From positions 30,692,311 through 30,756,310 of the forward strand of contig CM068835.1 in the NCBI GenBank assembly GCA_028554795.2: a DNA stretch of 64,000 nt, read 5' to 3'. Of this stretch, positions 1 to 14,970 are shown piece by piece. The position numbers were made by a program, and so were the translations under genes. Numbering within the stretch: position 1 is the first letter of the stretch; each line of letters opens with the position of its first letter. The notes beneath the pieces are model-generated. The model did not search any database and was not told the DNA's origin. It was given only the letters and a program-made list of their open reading frames with translations. The DNA comes from Sinohyriopsis cumingii (lineage: Eukaryota > Mollusca > Bivalvia > Unionida > Unionidae).

Positions 1-3000
1 TGGTCAAGCTTACGTTATAGTTAAAGAAATAGAAGTTATGTAGAACATTGTTTCTTGAAGCCAGAATTTCGCTAATGGAATTGTTAACAGTTATGGTTTT
101 AATTATGCTTCAGTACCTTTTTTGATAAACTGTGGATGCTTTGGAAAAATAAGTAATTCAGCAAATAAAGAAAGCAGTGTTACAATTATTTTAACTTGTA
201 CATAACATTGTAAAACATAAAATTTAGATTGGATTAGAGATAATCATAGTTCTACTTTATGGAATGAATCCACAAAATGAATTAGAATACTTATAGAATC
301 AACGATGTACTGTCTGGAAGAAAACAATACGTGCATGTTAGGAAGAATATGATTATTTAAACATGGCAAAATAATTAAAATTTGTTATTAATAAGTGCAG
401 CAAATGCCTTCAGCATCATCAGTGCTTGGGGGAGTAGTAGGTAAAGATATAGTACTTACTGGAAGCCACCATCTGGTCAAAATTATTTGAACCTAATAGA
501 TCAAGTGAATAAAGAATTAGACATACCATCCAGTGGAAGAGTTTTGTGGAAAATCTGTTGAGTTCAGGAAAAACATTAATGACACTGGCTTGCATGAAAG
601 GAAGATTGAGAGACGGTATACGGAGAATGATGATGTTAGTCATGATTTTGTTGTCATAATATTAGGAAAATCTTCAAAACCACGTCAACCAATATTAAAT
701 ATTTTCTACCAATCAACTTACGATCAAGTAAAATACGAATACCTTTTCACTGATTACTTGTGATGCGTATTATTGTACATGTTACTCACACAGTTCTGTA
801 GAGAATGGTTCTTTTTTTATCACAATAACTACTAGAATGTCAACATACGATGAACACGTAACTCCTAGCACGAGAAAATATTGCATTTCTTTTGTCATAG
901 CAGCATCAAACCAAATCGTAAATTACAAGATTTTGTGTCAGTCAACGGCTAAGTCTAAATGTAATTATTGTAATACGTAGTTTTCCCATATTGCTTGACA
1001 CGAGTTGAAAGTAGATACGCGCAATGAGGTAGTAAGCAGTTTGAATGTGTAACATCTCCCTCTTAGTAAGAGGGGTGGTTAATTGGATTTGTCTGGCGTT
1101 ATCTTGAGGATGACCTTCCTTGTTATTATAGCTCGACGGGAGTGAGAGAAGAATAGAATTTCAACAGAGAACGGAGTGAGAATACTGGGAAGAAATAAAG
1201 CGACGTGAACCCCTTTGACAAGAAAATAACAAATTTAATCAGGACAAATTAATAACGGCAATTCCAATTCAAGTTAGATTATAACAATAGAATTTAACAG
1301 GAGTGTCTAATTTGGATTTATTTCATCATCATAACGAGAGGTGAAAAGAGCGCAATGTCCACTATTGGTTTGCATCACCTTCCTCTCTTGACCTTATATC
1401 AACGTCTACTATTTCATCCTTCCGAAGCTCTATGCTTTTCTCCTTCATGGACTTCCCGGTCCTTTTATTCTGACCTCGTCCTTCTTTTCCTCAGACTTCT
1501 GTCTTCAGACTATCCCGTCTCTCTCCCAGAAAGCTGTTCCTTAAAGACAAAATGACCCCTAAATTTCCGTATACCCCACTCTCTAGACGTACATGAAATT
1601 CCCCTACGTTACGCAGAGCATGTTGGCTGTCCACACACTGCGGAAATTCTGACTTAGTACGGTAGTACATTGACCTCGCTTGCAGCGGTAAGTCTTAAAT
1701 TACCACGTGAGCGTCAATCGAATATTACCGTATTCTTTTACATTTGCTACTACATGTTTGATTACTATTGCAAGAAATTCACAAATTGTAACTCACAGCA
1801 GTCCTTAACCTACAAGATTATTCAAACATTACAAAATCAGATATAATTAGTTAAGTATCTTTAAATCACGATAATCTGTATCGTCCTAACAAACAAAGGA
1901 AGGTATTTCATAATACCTTATGAAATCCTACACATATGAACATTTGGATCGCATGCAAACAATTCTACCAGTGAACTAACAACGGTAAAATTAAAAGGTA
2001 AATTGCATAACAATTCTAGCATCAGCACATTTCCATGAAATTGAATAAACGATACATAATATGGAAACCTAGTTATAGAAAAAACATTTGCATAATACGA
2101 ACAATCAAAAAATAGAATATTACGTGAAACTAAAATTGCGTACCTTATTGCTGTTCTCTTCCAGAACTTGTGCGTCCTAGCACTAAAACCTGTCTTTCCT
2201 TTTACAAGACGGCCACCTGATCCCTTTCTTGTTTAACGAGGAAAGCACTATTCTCTTTAGGCTTCCACGAAGTCGACAACTTTTCCTCTTCCAGGAAATT
2301 TCAGACTAAAGACTTTCGACTAAGTTCGTCACTTTAAAGTCTGATTGCTTCTAAAGTGTACGCCTTAATTTTTTCAGCCCAATCGTAGGCAGCGGTCCCT
2401 AATTTTTCCAAAAGAAATAAGTCCTTTCATCAGATTAGACAGCTCCGAATCTGTGAACGACGGTGCATAACAATTTTCCTTTGAAAAAATGATAAGTTGA
2501 CATAGGTTCCTGCCAAGCGGTTAGGGTTGGTAGCTCAAATGTTTACCTTCTAAGGACCGTGTTAAGATACCCCGGTCAATTTCACTGAGTTGAAATGCTG
2601 CCCCTTTGAAGTTTACACTGACATGGGGGAGATGAACGAAGAAAGGTCGGAGTGACCGTTCACAAAGGATTTTCTGGCTTAAATACGATAAAATTTTAAT
2701 GCTCAATGCACTCACCTTTAAAGTTCACTGCAATTCAAAATTCGACACTTCACAGAATGATTGCGAAGACATCAATGGCATAGGTGGTCTCTTCAAGTGG
2801 AAAACTACAATGTTTTCATAACACACAACCATTTGTGGCTATCTGTATAGGCAAGAAGAAACAGCTTTGAAAAATGTGTCATAAGTGAAACATTGAGAAA
2901 GGTATGACCATGAGTTGCTATTACCCAAAATTCTGGGAATGGAGGTGTACGGTTTTGGTGCATGGAAGGACGATTAAAATATCAAATACTTACAGATCAT

Positions 3001-3929
3001 AGCCCAATGTATCGGTGTGCTCTTCCTACGGATTTCAGACTTAACACTGCACTTGCCAAAGCAGATATGTAATAGAACGTGGAAATCAAGACTTCGAAGA
3101 GGCAATATCAATCAATATTTTGTAATAAACATAGAGCATGTGCCATTTGTGTTTATATTTCCGTTTGGTATATTTTAGTGATTAGTTGTTTGATTATGGG
3201 TAGTGGGTATCGGGGAGATATTTCTCATCCCATGTAATTAGCCAGTTTTTAGGAGCAGCCGTCATAATGTACAGTATTTATGATAGCATGCCTTAGTTTC
3301 GTAAAATCGACCCTCTTTAATTTCTTAACATAGGGAAGTATCTGGCTGTCATTTAGGTATATTTCTTTAGTAGCTTGAGATGGGGAAAGAGATGAATACA
3401 ATGTTTCAGCTTGGCATGGTAGCCAAGTAGTCCCTGTCTTAATTAATTTATAGGTGTTGTTTGGTTGTGCCTTTCAGTGTGAAATATTCATGACAGGGGC
3501 CAATTTTTACTTAGGAATAATTCGGAAGGAGTCGCACCTTTATTTGAGGTGCCGTTTATTATGGTTGTGAAAATGTGTGGTGGAAGTGCATATGTAGGGT
3601 GAGTGTGAAATGCGGTTCAAAGCTGTGTTTCGATTGACCGGGAGATGGAATTGGGTGACTGGGTCGAGTTTTGTACTTCATGGTGTGAAGTACAAATGTT
3701 CACTTGAAAAGGCTTACTAGTGAATCATACAAATATGAAACAAGGAGAAGCCAATGCAAACGTAAAGTTATGGTTTTTAGGTCATTGGTTGATTAGAGAA
3801 AAATTGTAGTCTCTGTGGTATAGGAACCTTCCACTTGACAAAGACTGTTTTCTTGAGATCGTTGTAAATAGGGGTAAAGAATGGACTAAAAGCATGATTT
3901 GCGCAGGTATTTGATTTTATGAGTGTATG

Positions 3930-3933
<4 letters not shown>
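1..3933. other. Host DNA without recognisable gene
   Basis: AT-rich sequence with only short open frames, none longer than 76 codons and none resembling a known protein. I see no tRNA, rRNA or mobile element boundary in it. It may be intronic or intergenic. Confidence 0.5.
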
Positions 3934-4010
<77 letters not shown>

Positions 4011-4035
4011 TGTGTGTGTGTGTGTGTGTGTGTGT
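3934..4035. repeat. Compound AT/GT microsatellite
   Basis: An uninterrupted run of AT dinucleotides (about 3934-4006) passes directly into a GT run (about 4008-4035). Simple-sequence repeat; the length is likely to be polymorphic. Confidence 0.95.
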
Positions 4036-5587
4036 AAGCTAATGCAGCTCTAATGATCCGTGGTCCTTGATTCTCCAAAGGTAAGAGGTTGATGGGAGTA
4101 GTTTGATACTGTATAACACAAGTGGAGAAAATCTTCTATAGGTTGCTTCTACCATATATATTAGTAATGAAAGCACTAACGAATTTTACACTGACATTCA
4201 TTGCATCTGGCTTGATTAAAAAAATACATACAATGATGCATACATGATTCAGTTCACAAAATAGCCAACTTGGAACAAGATATCACCGACACATCAATAG
4301 ATCAGAAAATATTGATGCTTACAGGAGGCATACGTAGATCCTGTCAGATGATTAGATCAAAATTTATAACAATCATTTCAAGGCATCTACCTACATGGTT
4401 CCGTTAGCGGGTATAGTTTTCCTTTCAGTGTCTGAACACCTCAGATCACTAGTTGCAGTGCTGCGCATGCTCAGCAGCTCGCATTCAGCAAAGAAAGTTT
4501 AAGGGAGTCATGTTGTTGTACATCTGGGAGATGAGATCCCACTGAACAGTATGTTTTCTTTTTTGGGTGGGTGGGGTGGGGTGGATTTTATAGCACAAAA
4601 AAAAAAAGATTGGAAAACAATGAGAATATTTCGTACATTAATGATACAACAAAAAGAAAAGTAACCAATGACTTTTGTGGAAAGCAATCTTGTTAGATTT
4701 TAATTATGTATTAATATGAATTCCTTGCACAGCTAATAGCTTTTACACGGAACCGTCACTACCCCATCCCCTCTTTTTATGTTCGTTTTTGTACAGTAAA
4801 GAGCTGCTTTGAATATTTCCCTGTGACAAGGTGGCTCAACAATTATTATGGGACTAGTGCATGTTTAAAGTTCACAATGTATTATAAAAATTAGTACGAG
4901 TCTAACTACAGCGTAACCATCTCGATTTTACGATATTTACCGCAGTAGCAGGCATCCAAGTCGGCCTGTTATTTGCAGCCCAAGTTACATTTGATATATA
5001 TGGCAGGTATACAAGCCGGCAAACAAGCCAACCCATTTTCAGGCAACACTCAAAGTAAAAAATGTAAACCTAATTGCTATTTTAGTTTCTGTGTGAAGTT
5101 ATAAACACAATTCTAATACTTTTCACGCTCTATTCTACCTTAAAAATTAGAGAGGTGTCAAAATACGAAACTATCCATTGAGACCTGGGTGATTCTTTGT
5201 CTGTAGGCAACTCTTTTCAATTTACAGGAAGTCTGACGGGCACATCACTTGGTTATTACAGTACATCTTTTTGTGTACGTATCTAAAAGACAAACCAACA
5301 AAGGAAGTATTCTTCTACTTAAAGAATACAAAACAACTCAAAAACTCCCGGATGCCAAAACCTAAATCTGAATATATGTATTCAATGCGTGTTTGCAAGT
5401 ATTGTATTTTTGTTGCTGATATTTTGTTACACCTTTATGTCCCCATGCTTATACTAGTACATAATACATATCTGCTTTTAGTTCTGTGCTATTGTTCGCT
5501 AATTACCTGTTTTGATGAAGGCCTAGCATTACGATTATTTTCCTCCTTTTGTGTTGGACACCTTGAAATTTTTATAAAGAAATATAC

Positions 5588-5623
<36 letters not shown>

Positions 5624-6409
5624 GTGGTGGGGTGGGTAATAGTTGAACATGCCATCCCAACGTAAACAAAACAAATACTACGAATACTACTTCAGTATTT
5701 TTGCCTTGTGTATGAATATTAATTTTAAAAGATAAATAATTATTTTTAGGCTTTGTGCAGTTAATTAAAGTGGTTGCTCGATTAGTTAAGTCCTTATAAT
5801 TATGACATTCATCATAACAAACTGCAATAGTTCTTATATATTTGCTTGGCACGTGAGGATTTTGCTTATTCATTGTATGAGCTTTCAATATTTGTACGAT
5901 GTACAGAATATTGTTAAATAGCATACACAGGAATGTACTTGAACATACCTGTGTATACTAATGAGTTAACTCCATTACTTCATACACTGTTTTGTCACTA
6001 TTTTGTACCAGATAAGCTTTTTCTTTGATACCGGCTCTCTCTTTAGCGCTGATTTCTTTACTGATTTGAATTGTTTATATTATAGTTTGTGTACATGGTT
6101 ACTTTTGAAACAACACAGTTAACCAGTACTGATGTACAACTTCCTCTTGTATTGTTTAACAGAATATCTGCATGCATAGAGCCATCATTGGTCCGGTACA
6201 TCTACAATAAAAAATTTCTTAAAGTAGCAAAATGGAAGGTATTCAGATCTGTGCAATAAATTGATAGTGATTTGGGGGCCCAGGGGAGAATGAATCCTTT
6301 GTAATATACTGATTATAAATGTCTTTTGATTATCACGCTTTTGTTTATCCGGTGCATTTTTTGTTAGTTTTTTTTTTAAACATGGTATTGTTTATCTGGC
6401 TTCGGCGCG
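4036..6409. other. Host DNA without recognisable gene
   Basis: AT-rich, no recognisable coding region. It includes a GA dinucleotide run at about 5590-5620; the open frames around that run (Arg-Glu on one strand, Ser-Leu on the other) are products of the repeat. Confidence 0.5.
5590..5620. repeat. GA microsatellite
   Basis: About 15 uninterrupted GA units. Confidence 0.95.
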
Positions 6410-6414
6410 TCAGT

Positions 6415-8180
6415 TGATAATTAGGCTCCGAAGCTACACTGCGCCTCCCGAAATATTTGGTATGGGAGTTGTTGGAGTCTCCTCAAGATGATCCTTTCAA
6501 AAGCCTCCCTTGTAATGCAGAAGAATGAGATGACGCATAGTTCTTGCAGTCACTACGGTCGCCATTATTCGTTGCATATCGTAATCATGTTTTTTTTTTT
6601 TTGGTCATGCATTTGTTGTGGAATTGCTCCTTCCTTCCAACAGAAGAGGGGGTCACAAGGATGTGGTAGCATGCTGAACTTTCCATACTTGAGCACTTTG
6701 GCTAGAGTTCTGTCCTTTCTAGGCAACTTTCCATTTGCCAAGTAATATATGGCTCATTATCTCGAACACTGTTGGCACCTCGTTGACTTCCTCCATGATA
6801 GGTAACTCTGGCAGTGCGTAAAGCGCGTAAAGCGCTAGCAAGGATATGTCTGTTTCCGGGGAATACAGCTCGAGGTAGTGATGCACCAGGAGAGACATCT
6901 ACTTGATACCATCGGTAATCACCTCGCCATCCAATGGTTTCAAGGGAACAACTTTGATAGTGGAGACAAGAGCCTTCTTGATCGCGCCATACATGACGTA
7001 GATTTTTCTTGTGTCTGATGCGGTCTAATCAGCCCAATAATGATTTACGCATTTCCTGGCTGTTGTCCACACGGCACTCATCGCAGACTTAAAATCTAGA
7101 AGTGTTTCTGTTGTTGCGCTTAGGCTTATTCTAGGTAGGCAGCGTTCTTCGCCTTTAACACTTACACGATTGTGTCTGCGCATGTCTAAAACTAGTCTGT
7201 ATGTTGCATAGCTGATTCGCATATCAGTGATCTCAGGGCATTCCAGACTTCTTCAGCATTCTCTCCTGCGCGTTCTTCTTAGATAAGCTACGCAATGTCT
7301 TTGAGAACTGCATGAATTCTGCGTTGTTATTCATGCTACAGGTGAGTGGCAAGCCTTCATGTTTAGGTCCCTGGTGATTTCGGGGCTGTACTCATACTCT
7401 TCTGCTCACAACTGCGTAGTCGATGTGACAGTCTGCATTGCGATAGGTGCGGTTTTCTTGTTCGCGTCTCCTGGTAATAAACAGGTCGAGTTTATGCCAA
7501 TGACTGGATCATATAGGTAGAGCCATACACCTTGTATGGATATTTGCCATTAAAGAATGTGTTTATGATGCTATGTTTCTTTTAAACCAAAATAAAGAGT
7601 AAAATCGTTATGTACCCGCTCATCGTGCCGTGGTGTCAGAGATAGGATAGCAAAGATCTGTGATCTAATCCAACTTTTGCATCAAAGTCGCCGTAGAGGG
7701 AATACCTTCTCGGTCTGTGTTACGTGCCGGAGGATGTCACGTAAAGCGTCATAGAAGCGGTCTTTGCCTTCGATGGATGTGTATAACATTGGAGCATAGA
7801 TCCTGATGACTGTAACAAAGCCTCCAAAGGCTGACATGATCAGTGAGATGATACGCTCCGACATTGTTACCAGTTCTTCAATCTTCTGCAGTAATGCGCT
7901 TCTGCCTGCGAAGCCACGCAATGTTCAAGGTGCTCGTCAGCGCTGTTTTGTGCCAATACAACTGTGCTTCGCATATGCGTATTTAACATGTGTCTGACGT
8001 TCTTATATGATGGAGAGCAGTGCCAGTGTCCATCTTATCCAGCTCGCGGTCAATCGATGCTATCTTGCGGACATCCACTGTCGCTTGCAGGCTATCGTCT
8101 GGTACAGGAAATAAAGATCTAAAGTTCCAGGTTACAAGCCGAACAAGTTTGCTTTCCGTTTTCTGGATACACTTTTGCTG
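6415..8180 (-). pseudogene. Decayed non-LTR retrotransposon (endonuclease and start of reverse transcriptase)
   Basis: Read on the minus strand, several frames line up in the order expected of a LINE ORF2 often labelled craniofacial development protein 2-like. Near 8130 is TWNFRSLF with a following IDRELDKM. At 7921-7682 is SERIISL, then IYAPMLYTS. The phosphatase-fold motif LGDFDAKVG follows around 7690-7660, and CHIDYAVV lies near 7435. Further on are a VVPLKPLDGEVITDGIK-like linker near 6950, an HYLELYSPET segment near 6870, and LANGKLPRKD with GDRSDCKNY near 6730-6550. The frame changes repeatedly and stops are frequent, so this is a dead copy. The catalytic reverse transcriptase motifs downstream of the linker are not visible, so it is probably truncated at 6415. 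Family knowledge supports endonuclease/RT identity; the exact clade is not determined. Confidence 0.8.
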
Positions 8181-10811
8181 TCTGCTTGCAGGAAAGAAAA
8201 TTAAACCCAATGCTGCTGTCGTGGCAGACGGATCGTGGCGGACCTGTATTATGCTGAGCTTTGTGGCGAGCGAAAATAAACCTATATGATACAATGATCC
8301 TTGCCAGCTATAGAAACAGCCCATGGCACACATGCTTTGTACCCTCTGAGCTGGACTTGTATCCCGTAAACGGCTATCTTCTGTGTTTTGCTCTTTATGG
8401 TGAGTGCAAGATTGAAATGTCCTCTCCACGGTGTACTGCATAGCCTGGGCAAAGGCATGGAGGCTCAAAAGTGCCTAGCATACAAGTCCCCATCTCAACC
8501 TTGCAGGCAGCAGGTAGGCTGGACTTACCAAACGTCTGAGGCCTTATGTCGTGAAAACAAGGCCTGTACCAAAATTGCACTTGGTAGGCTGTGCCGACCA
8601 AACACGAGGTCATATATAGGGAAAATAAGTATTATAATAAAATTGGGGACTCAGCCACTTCACTATAGTAACGCTTCGGAAATTTTGCGAAAAATGTCAC
8701 AAAAGAAATTTGGGAGGTGAATCGATGTTTTTAACCAAGAATCTTCTCACTGGGGTGACGTAGATAGGTTGCTCAACCAAACATTTTATCAAGACCAACG
8801 CGATATCGTGTTCTTGGATTGTGTACATTTAATGTATAAAAAAATCCATATGGGATTTTCTGAACATAAGCAAAGAAGTTTTTAAACATAATCACATTTG
8901 GAGTAAAATTAAACTCTTCGTAAATGAATCTTGAGCATCTGAAATATTGTTATCATCTATTTAATTTTGCAGCCCTCAGACCTTAGTAGTTTATTCCGTA
9001 ATACTCTGATCCATAGATGTTAATTCATTATAAACCTCTTCTCCCAATGTTCTTACATCTTTCAAATCATTGTCATCAAACTCTTGACACATTTGGGCGT
9101 TTACAGGTTTCCGTGCAATATAGTTATTAGCTGTGTCATATTTATCCAACACGATTTCTGTTAAAGTCATTCTTTGTAGACTGACTTAGTGTTTGATGTC
9201 TTTCATCTTTCTCTGTGAATTTGAATTTAAAACGTCTTAAGATATTTCTGTCATTTATTTAACGTGAACGTGGCAATTTATTTTGTCTTTGCGGGCTTCT
9301 CGAGCATTTACACTTGCCATTTATGCAGCTACACTATAGAAAATAAATTTTCCTTATATAGATAACACTGTTTCAAACTGTTTATCCTCAAAAATTGGCT
9401 TTGGTAATTTAAATAATTCGAATCTTTAACTTTGCGTCTTCTTTATTTTTGTTGGATTCATAAGTACCACTTTCAGATCATCATGGCTTATTTCATTAAT
9501 GCTTTACTCATCGTTGTATCATCATATTCACATCCTTCACATTTGCCAGGAAGCAACCACACAAGTGTTGGCTAAGGTCTATGCCAGTGAGAAACGTCTG
9601 CTGTAAATGGATGTCATCTCACATTCAGCAGTCCGCTTGATTTCGATACGTCCAATCTGGTTAGGTTCGTTGCCTGGGGATAGGACCGCTATTTCGGCAT
9701 GGAGAGTCGAGTTCAACAGATGTTGTAAACCACTCCCTCGTAGCTGAGCCATCTATCTGTCTTCCTGGCTTCAGCCTTCCATGACATCTGTGGACCACGC
9801 TAAACCGCTTTCGGAAGGACATGACAGGGTTGTTGTGCAGTCAACCTGATCTGATGGAGCCAAGTCAGTGACTCTCCCTGTTGCTGTGGAGCTCAACAGA
9901 CTATGTCACACACTGTGAACAACTATCCACTGACAAAGTTCCCCGGTGGAATGCAGGCTCTGCACCTTGCTGATGATGACGCTGTTAAATGGCTGAGTAC
10001 GCACTACACATGATACATACTAATAATGATTCACCTTAGTTAATTCACAGGTGACAATCTTAACGTGTTTTAAAACCAGCCTTTAAAATGCTTTTACAAC
10101 AAATCAAAGTACGGTTGCACCAAGCCCTGAAAAAAATTGGATATAATAACCTCTTTGGAAGCGACCGTTGCAACTCCTAAATATAATTTGCTTTTCTAAC
10201 CACTACATATTTTGAAAACGTCTATGCTGTCCACGCCTTTATATTAGACCTCTATGATATTATATCTCTTTAACTCAATCTCTTTTACTTTCATTAATTT
10301 GCATTGGCCTAAAATTAGTTCCATGATCCTAGGAAATTTATGCACCATTTAATTCATGGAATATCTTATTTGCCAGTATCACTTGTGTTATTTAGACTGT
10401 CAATCGTAAACTTTAACCGATTGAAAGAAACTGGAAGAACACATTTCGGTACTCCTTCCATACCCATGTTAGTTGGGGCAATCCATTTTAATCTAAACTA
10501 TCTTCTTCCAAGGCAAGATGGAACGTACAGTAAGTGTTGAGCTTAATGTTGCATGGTAAATATTGTTAGGCATGCTGTGTGTTTAGCTTGACATTTATTA
10601 ATTTGAAATTTATTAAACCGAGTCATGACCTACTCGTATCTAATTTAATAATCATCAGCATTTCTGGAATCGATTAACTTTATATTACTATTTGGAGGAG
10701 ACATATGTAGTCTCTATCATTGATTGTTCTTTTGGCGTTTTAAAAATATGCAACACTAACTTGTATGGCAATAACAACGCCAGCTATGAAGTATTAAAGT
10801 TTGTAGGCTGT
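8181..10811. other. Host DNA, possibly including LINE 5' leader
   Basis: 8181-8620 lies just upstream of the LINE coding part (minus strand) and could be its 5' untranslated region, but I cannot prove it. 9540-9960 is locally richer in GC than its surroundings and looks like an unidentified repeat. No gene is recognised. Confidence 0.4.
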
Positions 10812-11525
10812 TAACATCATGTAGGTCATGCATGGAGGACTCTATTCTATCCGTACACTATGTAAGTCATGCCCCGATGACTCTTTTCTATCCGTACACC
10901 ATGTAAGTCATGTTTGGAGGACTCTGTTATATCCGTATACCATGCACGTTATGACTGGATGACTCTTTTCTATCTGTACGCCATACAAGTCATGCCTGGA
11001 TGACTCTGTTCTTTCAGTACACCATGGAAGTAATGCCTAAGTGACTCTGTTCTCTCAGTACACCATAGAAGTCATGCCTAAATGATTCTGTTCTCTCAGT
11101 ACACCATGGAAGTCATGCCTGGATGACTCTGTTCTATCCGTACGCCATGTAAGTCAAGTACGGATGCCTCTGTTCTCTTAGTACGGCGTGCAAGTCATGT
11201 CTGGATGACTTTATTTCAGTGCACCGTGTAAGTCATGCCTGGATGACTATGTTTTCTTAGTGAACCATGAAAGTCATGCTTGGATGTTTCTTTTCTCTCA
11301 GTCCACCATGTAAGCCATGTCTGAAGGACTCTAAGTACATCATGTAAGTCATGCCTTGGTGACTCTGTTCTTTCAGTACGCCAAGTACGTCATGCATGGA
11401 TGATTCTGTTCTCTCAGTATACCATGCAAGTTATGCCTGTGTGATTATGTTCTCCCAGTAAACTATGTAAGTGATGCCTGGAGGACTCTGTTCTCTCATC
11501 AAACCACGTAAGTCATACCTCAGTA
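10812..11525. repeat. Minisatellite, about 41-bp unit
   Basis: About 17 imperfect tandem copies of a unit containing GTCATGCCTGGATGACTCTG followed by TTCTCTCAGTACACCATG. Copies diverge by scattered substitutions and small indels. There is no common open frame and no conserved spacer/repeat alternation, so this is satellite DNA rather than a CRISPR-like array. Confidence 0.9.
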
Positions 11526-11681
11526 TCCATAATATTTTAGACATATTTTTGCTTTGGATTCTCTAAATTCTCGTGATCATTTTCCAAGTTGTTTACCAAG
11601 TTTAACTTTAAGAGGATCTTTTATATCTTGTGAAGTTACCTTCCCTTGTGATCTAAGGACTTGAGTTTTACTTGCAATAAC

Positions 11682-11725
<44 letters not shown>

Positions 11726-14725
11726 AACAGTTATTCACGCTGCTTTCAGGTTATTTTGAAAACTACCCACCATTATTTCAACTTATTTTCAACTTTCTTT
11801 CAGATATCTTAAAACGGTTTTACAGTTACTGACTTTTTAACGAAACAGTCAAAATATTGGCTTCAGAAACGTAGACGAAACAGAAATAGGGGTCAAGGAG
11901 AAAGTGCTGGTCATGACGGTCAGCTATTATCCACATCGATGCCAACATATATCTGCTTCATAAACGTGGACGAGAAAGTAAAAGGAGATTGATCATGGTG
12001 AGGTGCAGGAGGTAGACTGATGCACGCACACCTACCTGCGTACGTACGCTTGACGCACCCCTCCCCCAATTCTATAGAACGGCCTATATTTAATCCACAC
12101 AGAAACGATCGAGGAATAATAATATTAAAGTGTTTAATAAAACAGTCCACCGAAGTTGCATGTCTGGTTGCATCAAAGAGATAAACTGCATAACTTTAAA
12201 AAGTTTGTATAGTATCCTCTAAAATTAAAATGCAGACTGAACCCAGTCGAACAGGTTACGTATTAGACTAATTAGTATCGAGGTTGCACCCCCTCGGTTT
12301 CAAATGCATAAGTACATGATCAGTATCCCCCGCCAAGTCCTCAAGCGTACGCATTTGGGTTAACCCCCCCCCCCCTCCTCCATGCGTACGTACTAAATGG
12401 ACGGCCTCTAAGCTGTCGGTAGAGCCTGGGCCCGACCTCTGGTTGCAATGACACGTTGGATCTAGTTCCCTTTGACTGTTTGCCATTTGATGGCAGATCA
12501 ACGTATAATACGCCATACAGTGCCATTGGTAGGTGACAATACAGTTAGAAAAAGGAAATATTATCATTGTTAAACTTGAGGAAAATTTGAAGTACATGAC
12601 TAATTGACTTTATTTCCTCTTGAACAGAGGTCACGTCAGATAAATCAAATTTAAGATAATACAAGATCTTGTAACACAGGAAAGAATCAAATTATAAAAT
12701 ATGAATGCATAATACTGCGTCAACTAAAGCATTTACTAAATAAACATGTTAATATATACAGTCATATCAATATGTGTATAGAAATATCCGAACTGAATAT
12801 CTAAGTTTGCTCATTAGGTTCGAATGGCACAGACATTCTGTAAAAATTTGCCTGATGCTGGTAATGATACAATGAAGGTCAATAAATCTGGTATATATTG
12901 TTAACGATTAACCGTAACTTTGAAATAATAAAGACAAGGATTGGTATGTGTATTTCAAAATATATTTGAAATAATTGCTTATTCCTGCTGCGGGTGACTG
13001 ATACCCTAATTCCTGATATGCTATTTAAAAACACAAATGGAAAATTGACATAAATGGTAGCAATATGTGTCTTTATTATCACATGTCAGGTGTCTGTATG
13101 CATGTGTATAAATGCTTGTATGTATTTATGGATCTGCGTGTGCGATCGTGCATGTGTGCGTGCGTGTATATTTGTATGTATGTCTAACTGGCTGATTGGC
13201 TGACTTTATTTCCTTTAAAACATAAACAGCATAAGGTTTATCCGATTAAGGATTATACCTAATCCCGAAGGAAAGCATATAATAACACCAGAAAGTAAAC
13301 TTTGAAATAATGCGTTAACTAACATATTTACAAAGTGGAATACCTAATTATATATGACCAAAATATATCTTTAGATATATCAAAACTGTTTTCAATTATC
13401 TTGGTATAAAACTCGCCATTCTATTCATATTTACCTGATGCTAGTTATGGTACCATCACTAATATATGTACACGCGACGTCTTTGGCTAAACGATGAATA
13501 TTTCTCTGTTATAATAAACAAGTTACGTAAAGATAAAGCATTATAAATTAAAAAAGCTTAGGAAGAAAAGACTCGCAAATAATGCACACTTAGAGTCTTA
13601 GGAAACGTTAAGATGTCAACAATTGTTAAAAGGCATATAAATGAAAGATGTAAGGGAAACAAAACCCTTTAAATGTAGTGTCGAAATTTGTAACATGATC
13701 GAATTATTTACAAAGTCCAATATTTTATCTTGCGGCTCATAATATAAAAGATTCATTTTTGAGTTCACATTAAAAATATATGCAAATTTATAGACACGAC
13801 AAGAATGTGTACATTCTTCTTGTATTACTGCGAACCCAAGAAGAGCTCACTACTAGCCGTGTTAACATACATCTGGACAAAATCACTGTCGGACATCATG
13901 GTGCTATTTATACAGGAATTTGAGAACCCGTCTATAAGCGGATGAAGACAAAATAGAGTAAATATAGGTTTGGCTGGCCAGGACTGGTTGATAATGGAAG
14001 TAAAATTTTAGTAAAAACATATTTTCATAGGTTAACCAAGTTATAACTGAAAAAAGAGACAATGCTTTACTGCTGGAATTTCAGTCCGTTTACAGACTTG
14101 AGTTTAGAAAAATGATTACTGAAAGATCATGAGAGTAAAATGTCAGTAACTTTAAATTTTTGAATGCTCGTGATCAAACCAAAATTTTTCAGTACAGATA
14201 TATCCTTCATGCAAGATTCTCTGTGAGGAAAGCCCATGAACCGCAGAATCTTCTGGATCAACGCACCAAAAAGGCACTAACAAATTTTCATATCATTAGT
14301 ACCATGAGTCCTATAGCAAGCCTCTTCTAGATGCATAAGTGGAGCCCAGTACACACATATACATATCCTCTCTCTCTCTCTCATTGCTAGTTATTGTGTG
14401 TGTGGTGTCCACTTTCTTGCAAATAAATGCACTATGCTTGGCATTTCGCCATCCTCCTTACGTATAATTCTTGGATTGTGAAAGATTTATATATATAAAA
14501 AACCTCAATGAATGTATCTGCTGACCTTCACTGCATACAATAGAAACATAAGGATTACTGTGTGACACTGTAATGAGCTAACATTACAAGATGCACTGGA
14601 ATGAAATGTTATATCTCTTGCTACCTGCAACGGTGACACCGCTTGGATTGCTGTCAATTGTGAATCAGTAAGTCAGTGAAACTGTCGATGTATACGTAAA
14701 ATATGACCTCATCACCTCATCACCT
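11526..14725. other. Host DNA with simple repeats
   Basis: Contains a TC microsatellite at 11687-11722 and a C homopolymer near 12365-12376. Otherwise AT-rich sequence with no recognisable gene. Confidence 0.5.
11687..11722. repeat. TC microsatellite
   Basis: About 18 uninterrupted TC units. Confidence 0.95.
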
Positions 14726-14785
14726 TTTAATGTTGAGCGCCAAGCGAAGCAAAACTGTAAGCAATTTTTTTTAAAAATAAAAGTC
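14726..14785 (-). repeat. Partial SINE tail
   Basis: The stretch CTTTTAATGTTGAGCGCCAA and the following AAATAAAAGTC recur at 14975-15033 next to a tRNA-like head. This copy lacks the head, so it appears to be a truncated member of the same family. Inference from the internal repeat only. Confidence 0.5.
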
Positions 14786-14970
14786 ATGTGTGTGTGTTTG
14801 TGTGTTTGGACTTTTGATTTAGCTTTATCAATTTGAGTCATATCGCTACGATGTATGCAGTGTGGCAGTTTATAATGATGTCTAGCATTGGGGCATCATG
14901 CCACAAACATGTAGGATCATGTCCCACCTAGTCATATTATCCTGACACCAGGCCAAGCAGTTCGAACACT

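Noticed and set aside
10812..11525. Possible CRISPR-like array
   Set aside because: Units are contiguous and degenerate with no spacer/repeat alternation, in animal DNA.
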